From the NCBI GenBank assembly GCA_018268935.1, contig JAFDVS010000057.1, positions 62,001 through 126,000 on the forward strand: 64,000 nucleotides of DNA. Reading direction: 5' to 3'. How positions within the stretch are numbered: position 1 is the first letter of the stretch; every line of letters begins with the position of its first letter. The notes beneath the pieces were generated by a model. That model ran no database searches, was not told the origin of the DNA, and worked only from the letters and a program-made list of their open reading frames with translations. The position numbers and the translations under genes were made by a program. This DNA is from Acidobacteriota bacterium (GTDB taxonomy: Bacteria > Acidobacteriota > Terriglobia > Bryobacterales > Bryobacteraceae). Of the stretch, positions 1-8,071 are shown piece after piece.

Positions 1-57
1 TCCCCGGTGCCTCTCAACGGCCCGGTGGTCTACGAGTTCCGCCTCGCCCACAAGTAG
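1..57 (+). CDS. C-terminal end of an upstream protein (partial)
   Basis: An open frame runs from the window edge to a TAG at 55-57 and encodes 18 residues ending EFRLAHK. It stops 9 bases before the next start and shares its strand, so it is probably the tail of a gene in the same transcript. Too little remains to assign a function. Confidence 0.6.
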   Translation, partial: SPVPLNGPVVYEFRLAHK

Positions 58-66
58 GAGCCATCA

Positions 67-2148
67 ATGAGAATCATCCTTCCCATCCTGCTTGCCGCCA
101 GCGTTGCCTTCGCCGCACCGCAGGCGGGCGGCACGAAAAAAGCTCCCGCTAACGCCCAGCAGCGCGATCTCAAATACGAAGTCGACGAATCCATCGATCC
201 TCCGGCCACCGGAAAAGTCAGTGTCCCGCGCAGCTACGCCGTCGTCATCGGCGTACAGAATTACCCCAAGCTCGATGCCAAGCTCCAACTCAAGTACACA
301 GAGCGTGACGCGGAATCGGTCTACAGCATTCTGATCAGCCGCGAAGGCGGCAACTTCCGCGCCGAAAACGTCCACAAACTCACCGGCGCCAAAGCCACGC
401 TCGCCAACATTCGCAACGAAATCGAAAACTGGCTGCCGTCTGTTGCGAAAGACGATGACCGCGTGCTCATCTACTTCGCCGGCCACGGCTTCGTGTACAA
501 CGGCAAAGTTTTCCTTGCGCCCACCGACTTCGACAAAGCCAACCCCACCGGCACCGGTTATTCCGTCGAAGCCCTCGGCGCAGCCTTCGGCTCCAAGATC
601 AAGGGCAAGTGGAAGGTGCTGCTCACCGACGCCTGCCACAGCGGCGCCGTCACTTCGGAAACGGATGTGCGCACCATCAACAGCCGCCTCCTCGATCTGA
701 ACCGTTCGTTGTTCTCGCTCACCGCCAGCCGCGACCGCGAGCAGTCTTTCGAAAGCCCTGAATGGGGCGGCGGCCACGGCATCTTCACTTACTACGTGGT
801 GAAGGGCATGGAAGGCGAAGCCGACGAATCGCACGACGGCATCGTCACCGCCGACGAGTTATCGAACTACGTCCAGCGCAACGTGCGCGAAGCCTCCGGC
901 GGCCGCCAGAATCCCACCCTCGGCGGAAGCTTCGATAACAACATGCTCCTCGCCTACATCCCGGCCGGAGCCAAACTCGGCGATCCGCCCAAAGCGAAGT
1001 TCGGCACCTTCATCTTCGAATCGAACATGGACAACGTAGAGGTGTTCGTCGATGGCAAATCCGTCGGTGTCGTCAGCAAGGGCACTCCGCTTCGCCTGCC
1101 TGGCATCAACCCCGGTGTGCACCAGATCAAAGGCGTCCGCATGGGTTATGAGCCCGATGGCCCCAAGGAAGAAATCGTCTATCCCGGCCAGGACACCACC
1201 ATCACCCTCAAGATGCTGATCCCGCGCCGCAGGCCCAAAGCGGCCCTCGACAAGTTCGACCCCGCTGTAGAGCGTTATCAAAAAGCACGCGGCCCGGAGC
1301 AGTATCGCCGGGCCGTTGCCGATTTTCAGGAGATCGTCGGCATCGATCCCACCTACAGCCAAGCCTACCTCTACCTCGCCCGCGCGCAGCGTGATCTGCA
1401 GGATTTCGAAAAGGCCGAAAAATCCTTCAAAAAAGCCCTCGAAATCGACCCCGACTACCTCGAAGCCCGTACCACCTACGGCGGTATGCTCTTTGACACC
1501 GGCAACACCGACGAAGCCATCCGCCAGTTGAACGCCGTCATTCAGCGCGACAAGAACCAGGCCACCGCGCACTACCTGCTGTCGCAAGCCTTCCGCGTGA
1601 AGGAACAATACAAGCTCGCCATCGAATCCGCGCAGAACGCCGTACGCCTTACGCCCAACAATTCCGAAGCCTACTTCTGGCTTGCCGAAGGCCTGCGCAT
1701 GGAGAAGCGTTACTCAGAAGCCATCCCCGCCTATCAGCAATACCTCAAGCTCAGCAACTTCGACAGCAACGGCTTTGAAAAATTCGGCTACTACGCCATC
1801 GGTTTCGGCCTCTTCAAGAAGAAACGCGCCGGTACGCAGGATGTGTGGAAGGAACTCCGCGGCCTCACCTATTTCGGGCTCTGCGAATGCGAGCGCCGCA
1901 TCAACCACTTCGACAACGCTATTTCCTACTGCCAACGCGCTCTCAGCTTCGATAAGGAAGATCCCCTCACCCACTACAGCCTGGCGCTATCCTACTTCCG
2001 TCAAGGCGCAGCCACCGGCGATGTCGGCTTGCTGCCCGCCGCTCGCAAACATTTCAACACCATGCTCGCCATCAACCCCGATCTCGAAGAATCGAACATC
2101 GCCAAGCAGAACATCGCCAACATCGACAAGTTCCTCAGCGCCCAGTAA
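67..2148 (+). CDS. Secreted caspase-family (peptidase C14-like) protein with PEGA and TPR repeats
   Basis: This is a 693-residue protein with an N-terminal signal peptide (about residues 1-17). A caspase-like domain (about 55-295) follows, with the His in FAGHG (H140) and the Cys in DACHSG (C190), the classical His-Cys dyad. A PEGA-like beta domain (about 312-385) comes next, with the pattern VEVFVDGKSVG. TPR repeats fill about 400-690, with A-Y-L-Y-L-A and DPDYLEAR type helices. Metacaspase-like peptidases usually cleave after basic or acidic residues; no substrate can be read here. The PEGA and TPR parts suggest envelope location and protein docking. ATG 67 follows a GGAG at 57-60. The 3' end overlaps the convergent gene by 14 bases. 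Bacterial caspase-TPR proteins are known in signalling and conflict contexts, but no partner gene is visible inside the window. Confidence 0.85.
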   Translation: MRIILPILLAASVAFAAPQAGGTKKAPANAQQRDLKYEVDESIDPPATGKVSVPRSYAVVIGVQNYPKLDAKLQLKYTERDAESVYSILISREGGNFRAENVHKLTGAKATLANIRNEIENWLPSVAKDDDRVLIYFAGHGFVYNGKVFLAPTDFDKANPTGTGYSVEALGAAFGSKIKGKWKVLLTDACHSGAVTSETDVRTINSRLLDLNRSLFSLTASRDREQSFESPEWGGGHGIFTYYVVKGMEGEADESHDGIVTADELSNYVQRNVREASGGRQNPTLGGSFDNNMLLAYIPAGAKLGDPPKAKFGTFIFESNMDNVEVFVDGKSVGVVSKGTPLRLPGINPGVHQIKGVRMGYEPDGPKEEIVYPGQDTTITLKMLIPRRRPKAALDKFDPAVERYQKARGPEQYRRAVADFQEIVGIDPTYSQAYLYLARAQRDLQDFEKAEKSFKKALEIDPDYLEARTTYGGMLFDTGNTDEAIRQLNAVIQRDKNQATAHYLLSQAFRVKEQYKLAIESAQNAVRLTPNNSEAYFWLAEGLRMEKRYSEAIPAYQQYLKLSNFDSNGFEKFGYYAIGFGLFKKKRAGTQDVWKELRGLTYFGLCECERRINHFDNAISYCQRALSFDKEDPLTHYSLALSYFRQGAATGDVGLLPAARKHFNTMLAINPDLEESNIAKQNIANIDKFLSAQ

Positions 2149-2815
2149 GCTCGAACACCTCCAGCCCGCCGATCTTCTTCCGCACTCCCTCTAACGTCAA
2201 CGGCACTCCCACCATGTCCATGCGAGCCTTCGCATCAAACCCGCTCAACACCAGCACTCGGCCCTCTGTCACAAACAGCGCCGGCAATCCCCCCGCCAGG
2301 CACCGCGCCGCGCAATCCCGATGCACCTGCCCCACGCCTGGATTCATCACCCCCAGGTAGCACTTCCCATCCACAATCTCTCCCTGCAACGCCGCGCGTC
2401 CCAACTCCACCACTTCTTCCGGACCGCGCGAAGCAGCGCCAAACCGCACGCTCCCCGTTTCCACTTCAACCATGGTCATCCCTGCGCGGAGAATCCGCGA
2501 TCCGCGCAATCGCACATCATGCCCATCGTGCCCTGCCACTTCCGAAGACCCGCGCTTCCCGGCGCCGGCCAGCAGATGCACCGCGCCATCCTGCAGCACC
2601 ACATGCGGAAACGGATGCTCGTACAGCACGCCCGCAAACTCGCGCACTACACCGTACTCAAACGACGCCTCCGCAAATGGCATCTGCGCCACCACCAGCG
2701 TCACACTCAACGTCACCACCAGCACCAGCAATGCAACCACGGCGCGACGCACAACTCGCGCTACGCCCGCTGGAGCATGCGGCAGATACCCTACATAGAA
2801 TTCGTCTTCGCGCAC
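2135..2815 (-). CDS. Conserved hypothetical membrane-anchored protein next to Rieske gene
   Basis: The gene is read from a GTG at 2815, which overlaps the Rieske gene end by 25 bases and gives 226 residues. The frame stays open further upstream, but there it only shadows the Rieske gene. One strong N-terminal membrane helix (about residues 18-40) is followed by a soluble region. That region carries a Cys-containing motif, GKCYLGVMNPG followed by HRDCAARCLAGG (three more residues would be metal- or redox-competent). I recall similar Cys motifs in hypothetical proteins beside Rieske genes, but I cannot name the family. The overlap with its neighbour suggests translational coupling and a shared redox role. 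The start is uncertain. Confidence 0.65.
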   Translation of the reverse strand: MREDEFYVGYLPHAPAGVARVVRRAVVALLVLVVTLSVTLVVAQMPFAEASFEYGVVREFAGVLYEHPFPHVVLQDGAVHLLAGAGKRGSSEVAGHDGHDVRLRGSRILRAGMTMVEVETGSVRFGAASRGPEEVVELGRAALQGEIVDGKCYLGVMNPGVGQVHRDCAARCLAGGLPALFVTEGRVLVLSGFDAKARMDMVGVPLTLEGVRKKIGGLEVFELTGR

Positions 2816-3741
2816 GGCTGCACCATTACCTTTCCCCCTTCCACCTTCACCGGATACACCGCCACTTTCTCCGTAAAAGGCGGCGGCGATGCGCCCGTCT
2901 CGGGCAGATACTGATAGCCATGCCACGGACACGTCACGCACCCATCGACAATCTTCCCTTCCGATAGTGGCCCGCCCTGATGCGCGCACACGTTGGAAAT
3001 CGCCGACACCTTGCCGTCGTGCCGGAACACCGCGATCTTTTCCCCATCCACCTTCATCAGCACCGCGCGATTCTCCGGAATACGCGCGACCTCGCAAACC
3101 TCCACATATCGCCGGCGCACCACCAACGCCGCCACATGCAGCCCTGCGACAACACAAACGCCCACCGCCACAATTCCCACCAGCACCGGATTCCGTTCCG
3201 ACCGCAACGCACCCAGCGAGACATGCGCCACCAGTAGGACATACGCGCCGTACACCAGCATGTGCAACCGCTTCCACACGCGTGGTGTCAGATTCTTCAA
3301 CCAGAAATCGTGGCTCGTCGCCGCCATCAGGAACAGAATCACCAGCGCCGCGAACCCCAGTTGTTCAAACCGCGCCGGAGCCATGAACAAACTCACCAGC
3401 GGAAACACATCCCCCAGCGCGTGAAACTGCACCAGCGAGAACACGCCATGCGCGAAAGCCAGCGTGAACATCGTCACGCCCAGATGCCGCCGGTTATATA
3501 GCAGCGGCAGGAATCGCCGGTCCAATCGTGTCAGCGGCCCAATCGACAACACCACATGCAGCAGCAAAAACGCAGCCGTGCCGAGCCCTCGAATCAGCAA
3601 TGTCTCCGCGGTAGCCTGCGGGTGCACAACAGAACCCAAGCCCACAAATAACCCCAGGTACAGCACCACCCCGGCTGCAATCACCCAGTCATACAGCTTC
3701 TTCTGCCCGTTCCATTGCACCGCCGCATACGTCACACTCAT
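2791..3741 (-). CDS. Ferric-reductase-like membrane protein with C-terminal Rieske [2Fe-2S] domain
   Basis: The 316-residue protein has about six membrane helices (residues 15-210) of the ferric reductase/MsrQ-like type. His residues lie within the helices (H62, H98, H160, H173), plausible b-heme ligands. A Rieske ferredoxin domain (about 215-310) carries the full cluster motif: C252-x-H254, then C271-x2-H274. It probably moves electrons between a quinone or heme and a soluble partner. I chose the ATG at 3741 because its ATGA overlaps the stop of the small upstream membrane gene; an in-frame start lies 11 codons further up. It sits fourth in a five-gene minus-strand operon. Confidence 0.85.
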   Translation of the reverse strand: MSVTYAAVQWNGQKKLYDWVIAAGVVLYLGLFVGLGSVVHPQATAETLLIRGLGTAAFLLLHVVLSIGPLTRLDRRFLPLLYNRRHLGVTMFTLAFAHGVFSLVQFHALGDVFPLVSLFMAPARFEQLGFAALVILFLMAATSHDFWLKNLTPRVWKRLHMLVYGAYVLLVAHVSLGALRSERNPVLVGIVAVGVCVVAGLHVAALVVRRRYVEVCEVARIPENRAVLMKVDGEKIAVFRHDGKVSAISNVCAHQGGPLSEGKIVDGCVTCPWHGYQYLPETGASPPPFTEKVAVYPVKVEGGKVMVQPCAKTNSM

Positions 3742-3941
3742 CGCCGCCCCCACTTCGCAGCCAGTACAGGCCACAACGCCACACAGCCCGGCGCAAGCAA
3801 CAATCGAACCCCGAGCCCGGCCTCATGCGCGCCCGCATCCACGCGCTCCACGCCGCGCCATAAAAATGCGACGGCGAACACCACGCCCGCCATCGCATAC
3901 ACAGCAAGCGCAACAACCAGCATCTCCGCCCAATTCATCAA
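3738..3941 (-). CDS. Small two-helix membrane protein
   Basis: This 67-residue protein is largely hydrophobic, with two predicted helices (about residues 5-29 and 44-62) joined by a loop containing WRGVERVD. It overlaps the SDR gene upstream and the Rieske gene downstream by ATGA-type junctions, so it is clearly part of the operon. It may be a membrane accessory subunit of the Rieske protein; that is inference. I do not recognise a named family. Confidence 0.75.
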   Translation of the reverse strand: MMNWAEMLVVALAVYAMAGVVFAVAFLWRGVERVDAGAHEAGLGVRLLLAPGCVALWPVLAAKWGRR

Positions 3942-4633
3942 GAGCCTCCGTAAACAGGAATCGCCGCGCCCGTCAACTGCGACGCATCATCCGACACTAG
4001 ATGCACAATCAACGCCGCCACCTGCGCCGGTTGCACCCACTGCTTGAAATCCGCACCCGGCATCGCGGCGCGATTCGCAGCCGTATCCATCGTCCCCGGC
4101 AGCACCACATTGGCCGAAATGCCTGCGGTCTTCGTCTCCTCGGCAATCGTCTTCATCAAACTCACCAGCGCCGCCTTCGACACGTTGTACGCCGAGGTTC
4201 GCGCCCCCGGCTCCACGGCAGCCCTGCTCCCAATCGCCACCAATCGTCCGGCGCCCTGCGCCTTCATCCCCGGCAACGCCGCGCGAAACAGATGCAGCGC
4301 CGAATAGAAGTTCAACTCGAACATCCGCGCGAATGCATCGTCGCCCATCTCCTCCACATTTGGCCCCATATCGAAGCCGCCCACCAGATGGACCACGGCA
4401 TCCAGCCGTCCCTGCGCGGCCACAACCGCAGCCACAGCCTTCCGCGCCGCGTCCAGCGAACCCAACTCCGCCGCATGCGCATGAAACGCCGCGTGCGCAA
4501 AGTCGCTCTGCTTGATCGACCGCGATACGCCCACCACCGTCGAGCCCGCCGCCAGCAAAGCCTCGGTCACAAACGACCCCAACCCGCCCTTGGCGCCCGT
4601 CACCAGCACAACTTTGTTTTCTAAACGCATCAT
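3938..4633 (-). CDS. Short-chain dehydrogenase/reductase (SDR)
   Basis: This is a classical 231-residue SDR. The NAD(P)-binding motif TGAKGGLG is at residues 12-19, and the catalytic Ser and YxxxK lie in the region IGSRAAVEP...SAYNVSKAAL. It probably reduces or oxidises a carbonyl or hydroxyl on a small substrate that cannot be identified here. The start ATGATG overlaps the TGA of the zf-HC2 gene and follows a GGAGAGGAG ribosome site, so I ignored the longer upstream frame. The 3' end overlaps the next gene by four bases. Confidence 0.85.
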   Translation of the reverse strand: MMRLENKVVLVTGAKGGLGSFVTEALLAAGSTVVGVSRSIKQSDFAHAAFHAHAAELGSLDAARKAVAAVVAAQGRLDAVVHLVGGFDMGPNVEEMGDDAFARMFELNFYSALHLFRAALPGMKAQGAGRLVAIGSRAAVEPGARTSAYNVSKAALVSLMKTIAEETKTAGISANVVLPGTMDTAANRAAMPGADFKQWVQPAQVAALIVHLVSDDASQLTGAAIPVYGGS

Positions 4634-4905
4634 CCTCGCTCCTCTCCTATTCGGAATGCTCGAAGCCGGGCCCGTACCTGCGCCTCTAATCCCAGCGGCG
4701 ACCGCACGGCTCGTACCGACTCCCGAACTCGATCCTTCATCCATTCTCTCCTCGCCACGTATTCGCGGCACGCCGCGCACTGCGCCAGATGATCCGCAAT
4801 CCGCAAACAGGTCTCCGCCAGCAGTTCATTGTCCATGTAGGCTTCCGCCAGCCGCCGGGTCTGCTCGCATTCATGACGCGTGATGATCGTCACTTTCATC
4901 CACAT
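4630..4905 (-). CDS. Zinc-finger (zf-HC2) anti-sigma-factor-like protein
   Basis: This 91-residue protein has the anti-sigma zinc motif H-x3-C-x2-C (HLAQCAAC, about residues 39-46) preceded by an MDNEL segment, as in ZAS/zf-HC2 domains. No membrane helix is present, so it would be a soluble anti-sigma or regulatory fragment. No ECF sigma factor gene is adjacent, which is unusual; the next gene upstream is divergent. It is the first gene of the five-gene minus operon and may regulate it. A start at the third codon (MKV) is also possible. Confidence 0.75.
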   Translation of the reverse strand: MWMKVTIITRHECEQTRRLAEAYMDNELLAETCLRIADHLAQCAACREYVARREWMKDRVRESVRAVRSPLGLEAQVRARLRAFRIGEERG

Positions 4906-4970
4906 GAATGCGTTGGCGCGCCGCGAAAATTCCCCGGAATAAACCGTCCGCGCCTCACCATGTACAAAAT

Positions 4971-5417
4971 ATGAAAGTGACTCGACGCACCACTCTCCTC
5001 ACCCTGCTCGCCGCCACCGCCGCGCGCACGAAGGATCAGGTAGACCCCATCAACAAATCCCGCAACGGCCTCGCACTCAAAGGCTACGACCCTGTCGCCT
5101 ACTTCGCCCAATCCCGCCCCGTCAAAGGACTCCCCGCCTACTCCGCCACTCACGCCGGCGCCACTTATTTATTCGCCACCGCCGAGAATCGCGACGCCTT
5201 CACCGCCGCCCCCGATAAGTACGCACCGCAATTCGGCGGCTATTGCGCCTGGGCCGTCGGCCACGGCTACACCGCCGACATCGACCCGCAGGCCTGGCAC
5301 ATCGACAACAACAAGCTCTACCTCAATTACAACCGCAGCGTCCAAACCATGTGGCTCAAGGACAAGGCCAAATGGATCGCCGACGCTGACCGCAATTGGC
5401 CCACGCTCCACAAATGA
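4971..5417 (+). CDS. Secreted YHS-domain protein
   Basis: The 148-residue protein begins with a basic, hydrophobic leader containing a TRRTTLL twin-arginine-like stretch (about residues 1-20). A YHS-type domain follows, recognisable from the GYDPVAYF segment, YLFATAENRDAF and GGYCAWAV. YHS domains are small folds often linked to metals, but no defined reaction can be assigned. ATG 4971 was chosen because it starts the leader peptide; an upstream in-frame ATG at 4908 would bury it. It is divergent from the zf-HC2 operon. Confidence 0.8.
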   Translation: MKVTRRTTLLTLLAATAARTKDQVDPINKSRNGLALKGYDPVAYFAQSRPVKGLPAYSATHAGATYLFATAENRDAFTAAPDKYAPQFGGYCAWAVGHGYTADIDPQAWHIDNNKLYLNYNRSVQTMWLKDKAKWIADADRNWPTLHK

Positions 5418-5452
5418 CCCGAACCCGCGTTCCATCACGCCATCCATAGTGT

Positions 5453-5617
5453 ATGGAACTCGTCAACGAAACACCTGACCTTCGGTCTCGCAGGATGCGC
5501 AACCTTATCGCTGTTGCCGTCGTTCTTGTCACTCTCGTCACCATCTACGCCACAGCCAGGGATTTCATCAGAGGATTTCAGGAGGGCCGGAACAGCGCCA
5601 TCCTGTGCCCCAAATAA
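5453..5617 (+). CDS. Small single-helix membrane protein (54 aa)
   Basis: The frame from ATG 5453 to TAA 5615-5617 encodes 54 residues. A polar N-terminus with RSRRMR is followed by one clean membrane helix (about residues 18-34, rich in V/L/A) and a polar tail with FQEGRNS. The positively charged start followed by a single helix is typical of small inner-membrane proteins. No family is recognised and the ribosome site is weak. It lies between the YHS and MutS-like genes on the same strand. Confidence 0.5.
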   Translation: MELVNETPDLRSRRMRNLIAVAVVLVTLVTIYATARDFIRGFQEGRNSAILCPK

Positions 5618-5643
5618 TCGCCTGTCCTGCTAGCCTGAATTCC

Positions 5644-7416
5644 ATGACCACAGGCGAAGTCCTGCTTCAATACCAGCAGCGCATCGGCGAACTGCAGGAC
5701 GCACTAGGCGTCATCCAAACCCGTCAATCCGCGACACTCGCCATCGCACTTCTGGCAGCCCTCATCGCCCTCGGAGCCGGCTTCTTCGCCTATTCCCGCC
5801 GCCTCATCCCCACCTGGTATCCGGCCGCCGCGCTTCCGCCATTGGTCATCGCCCTGCGCCACCACAATCGCCTCCGCCGCCAGGCGCAAAACACCTCCAG
5901 CCTCCATACGCACTACTCCCGCGCACGGGATCGCATGGAAGGAAACGGCGAGGGCCCGCAAGGCGGCGAGTTCCAACCCACCAACCACCCCTTCGCTTCC
6001 GATCTCTGCCTGTTCGGCCCCGGCTCGCTCTTTCAAAGGCTCTGCACTGCCCGCACTCACATCGGCCAACAACGCTTGGCCCGCTATCTCACCCACCCAG
6101 CCACAAGCGAAGAAGCACTCCACCGCCAGCAGGCCGTCCGCGAACTCGCACCTCTCACCATGCTCCGCGAACAGATGTCCCTTCTCGGCAGTTACGACGC
6201 GCAGGAATCGAAGTGGCAGACCTTCGCTGCCTGGCTCGATGCGCCCTTCGCCCAATACCCGCAATGGCTCCGCATCTACCTGCTCATCAGCAGCATCTGC
6301 CTGCTCGCCATGTCGATTGCCGCGGCGGTCGCCCCTGCCGCCCTCTGGCCCCAGCTATCCCGCCCCATCATCGCCACCGCCCTCACACAAGCCGTATGCA
6401 GCGCGTTCCTTCTACGGTGGGTGCGCGCCACACTCGCAGCCGCCGCCCCCGTGGCCCACGAGGTCCGCCTGATGCGCGAAGGCCTGGCGCTATTGGAGCG
6501 TCAACAGTTCTCCTCCCCGAAACTGGCCGCGCTCGCCCAACGCGCCCAAAACGCCAGCGCGCTGCTCGGCCAATTGGACCCAGCGTTTCTCATCCTCACC
6601 CAGCGCACCAAGGAATGGTTGTTCCACTTGTCACTTTGGTTGGCGCTAGGCACACAAGCCGCCCTTGCCATTGAGTCCTGGCGTCAACAGCATCGCACCG
6701 CGCTGCTCGCCTGGCTCGATGCCTGGGCCGAATTCGAAGCCTTACTGGCCATCGCCGCCTACGCCTATGAAAATCCCGAGGATTGCTGGCCCGATATCAC
6801 CGCGGGCGACGCCACCTTCGAAGCGCAGCAACTCGGCCACCCCTTGCTCCCGCGCGAAATCTGTGTCCGCAACGATGTAAACCTTGGCCCCGCCTCACCA
6901 TTCTGGGTCATCAGCGGTTCCAACATGTCCGGCAAGAGCACACTCCTCCGCTCGATCGGCCTCGCTTCCGTCCTGGCGCAGTGCGGCGCTCCTGTTCGCG
7001 CCGCCACGCTCCGGCTCAGCGCCCTGCGCGTTCACGCCGCTATCTCCGTCAGCGATTCCCTGCAAGAAGGCAAGTCCCGTTTTCTCGCTGAAGTGCAGCG
7101 CCTCCGCGATACCCTTGAAGCCGCAATCCATCACCCTGTGCTCTACCTCATTGACGAGATCTTCAGCGGCACCAATTCCCGCGACCGCCAACTGGCCGCC
7201 GACGCCGTCATTGCCACACTCACCGCCCGCCGCGCTATCGGCGCCATCTCCACGCACGACATCGCACTCGCCTCCATCGCCGCCCATGGAGGTCTCAATG
7301 TGCACATGGCCAGTTCGGGAATCCACCCTCTCGATTTCGATTATCGAATCAAGCCGGGAGTTACCCCAGAAACCAACGCCATCGAAATCGCTCGAATGGC
7401 GGGTGTGCCGGTCTGA
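5644..7416 (+). CDS. MutS-like ATPase with membrane helices
   Basis: The 590-residue protein carries the MutS C-terminal ATPase. Walker A is GSNMSGKST (about residues 425-433) and Walker B is LYLIDEIFSGTNSRDR (about 500-515), with the MutS-type STHD further on. The usual mismatch-recognition domain is missing. The N-terminal half instead has a membrane segment pair at about 33-68 and another at about 207-255. This is the architecture of the MutS-related membrane proteins found in many bacteria, whose role is unknown; it is not the repair enzyme. ATG 5644 is preferred over the upstream in-frame start because coding-like sequence begins there. Confidence 0.85.
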   Translation: MTTGEVLLQYQQRIGELQDALGVIQTRQSATLAIALLAALIALGAGFFAYSRRLIPTWYPAAALPPLVIALRHHNRLRRQAQNTSSLHTHYSRARDRMEGNGEGPQGGEFQPTNHPFASDLCLFGPGSLFQRLCTARTHIGQQRLARYLTHPATSEEALHRQQAVRELAPLTMLREQMSLLGSYDAQESKWQTFAAWLDAPFAQYPQWLRIYLLISSICLLAMSIAAAVAPAALWPQLSRPIIATALTQAVCSAFLLRWVRATLAAAAPVAHEVRLMREGLALLERQQFSSPKLAALAQRAQNASALLGQLDPAFLILTQRTKEWLFHLSLWLALGTQAALAIESWRQQHRTALLAWLDAWAEFEALLAIAAYAYENPEDCWPDITAGDATFEAQQLGHPLLPREICVRNDVNLGPASPFWVISGSNMSGKSTLLRSIGLASVLAQCGAPVRAATLRLSALRVHAAISVSDSLQEGKSRFLAEVQRLRDTLEAAIHHPVLYLIDEIFSGTNSRDRQLAADAVIATLTARRAIGAISTHDIALASIAAHGGLNVHMASSGIHPLDFDYRIKPGVTPETNAIEIARMAGVPV

Positions 7417-7458
7417 TTGGTGAGTCGATACAGTTCCATCGCGGCCTCACCAGGAGGT

Positions 7459-7575
7459 CTAACGATGTTTTCCCGTAGATGCAGCTTCGGTTCGAACGAA
7501 CCAGATCAGCCAGTAGACCAGCAACGGGCCTGAGGTGGCAATCACCACTACGCTGGCTGCCATGTTAGCAGTCAT
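7459..7575 (-). CDS. Possible 38-residue membrane peptide
   Basis: On the minus strand, ATG 7575 to TAG 7459 encodes 38 residues. The first 25 form one hydrophobic helix ending in LVYWLIWFVR, followed by a charged tail. That is the shape of a genuine small membrane protein, but there is no clear ribosome site and no homologue that I recognise. The rest of the 7417-7686 gap shows nothing definite. Confidence 0.35.
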   Translation of the reverse strand: MTANMAASVVVIATSGPLLVYWLIWFVRTEAASTGKHR

Positions 7576-7686
7576 CAAAATTCAAACAACTTTTCTGAAT
7601 TATCGCCTCTCTTACATCGAAAAATCAACCCGGCAGTTCCCTTAACGGCGAAAACCCGCGTACCATGACCTTCGCATCACCGTTTC

Positions 7687-8043
7687 TCAACGGCACGCGC
7701 GGGCCATAGTCCCCACCAGCGGCAGGTTCCATTCCGCCCCGTTCAACGCCTGCATTATTGCCCGGAACCAGCACACAATCAGTACCACCATCCACAGCGC
7801 TGTGGCCAGTTGCCCCACCATCAGCACTTCCAGCGGCAACATCGTCGCACCCCATGCCACCAACATAAGCGACAAAATTCCACTCAAACTGAAAAAAATC
7901 GATTGCCATGCGTGAAAACGCACAAAACTACTCCCCCGATATCGCTTCCAAAACAGGAACACCAGGCCGCTCAACGGCCCCGCCACGTAGCACAGCCCGC
8001 CTGCCATCGGCTCCGGTATCTTTCCGCCATCCACCATTCCCAC
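7687..8043 (-). CDS. DUF4870-like membrane protein
   Basis: The 118-residue protein has three hydrophobic segments. The conserved pattern GGKIPEPMAGGLCYV, a WKRYRGSSFVRFHAWQS stretch and a C-terminal FWFRAIMQALNG-like helix are typical of the DUF4870/Tic20-like family of small membrane proteins. Function is unknown. The frame begins with GTG at 8043; the ATG two codons later is an alternative. It diverges from prfB, leaving only 28 bases for both promoters. Confidence 0.75.
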   Translation of the reverse strand: MGMVDGGKIPEPMAGGLCYVAGPLSGLVFLFWKRYRGSSFVRFHAWQSIFFSLSGILSLMLVAWGATMLPLEVLMVGQLATALWMVVLIVCWFRAIMQALNGAEWNLPLVGTMARACR

Positions 8044-8071
8044 ATTGTACGCTTTGCTATCCTAGGAGCTT

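Noticed and set aside
2135-3277. 380-codon version of the hypothetical beside the Rieske gene
   Set aside because: Its first half only shadows the Rieske gene; the hydrophobic and Cys-containing part starts near the GTG at 2815.
7465-7533. 22-codon frame after a perfect AGGAGG box
   Set aside because: It is very short, polar and featureless; the antisense frame gives a better membrane peptide, so the SD-like match is probably chance.
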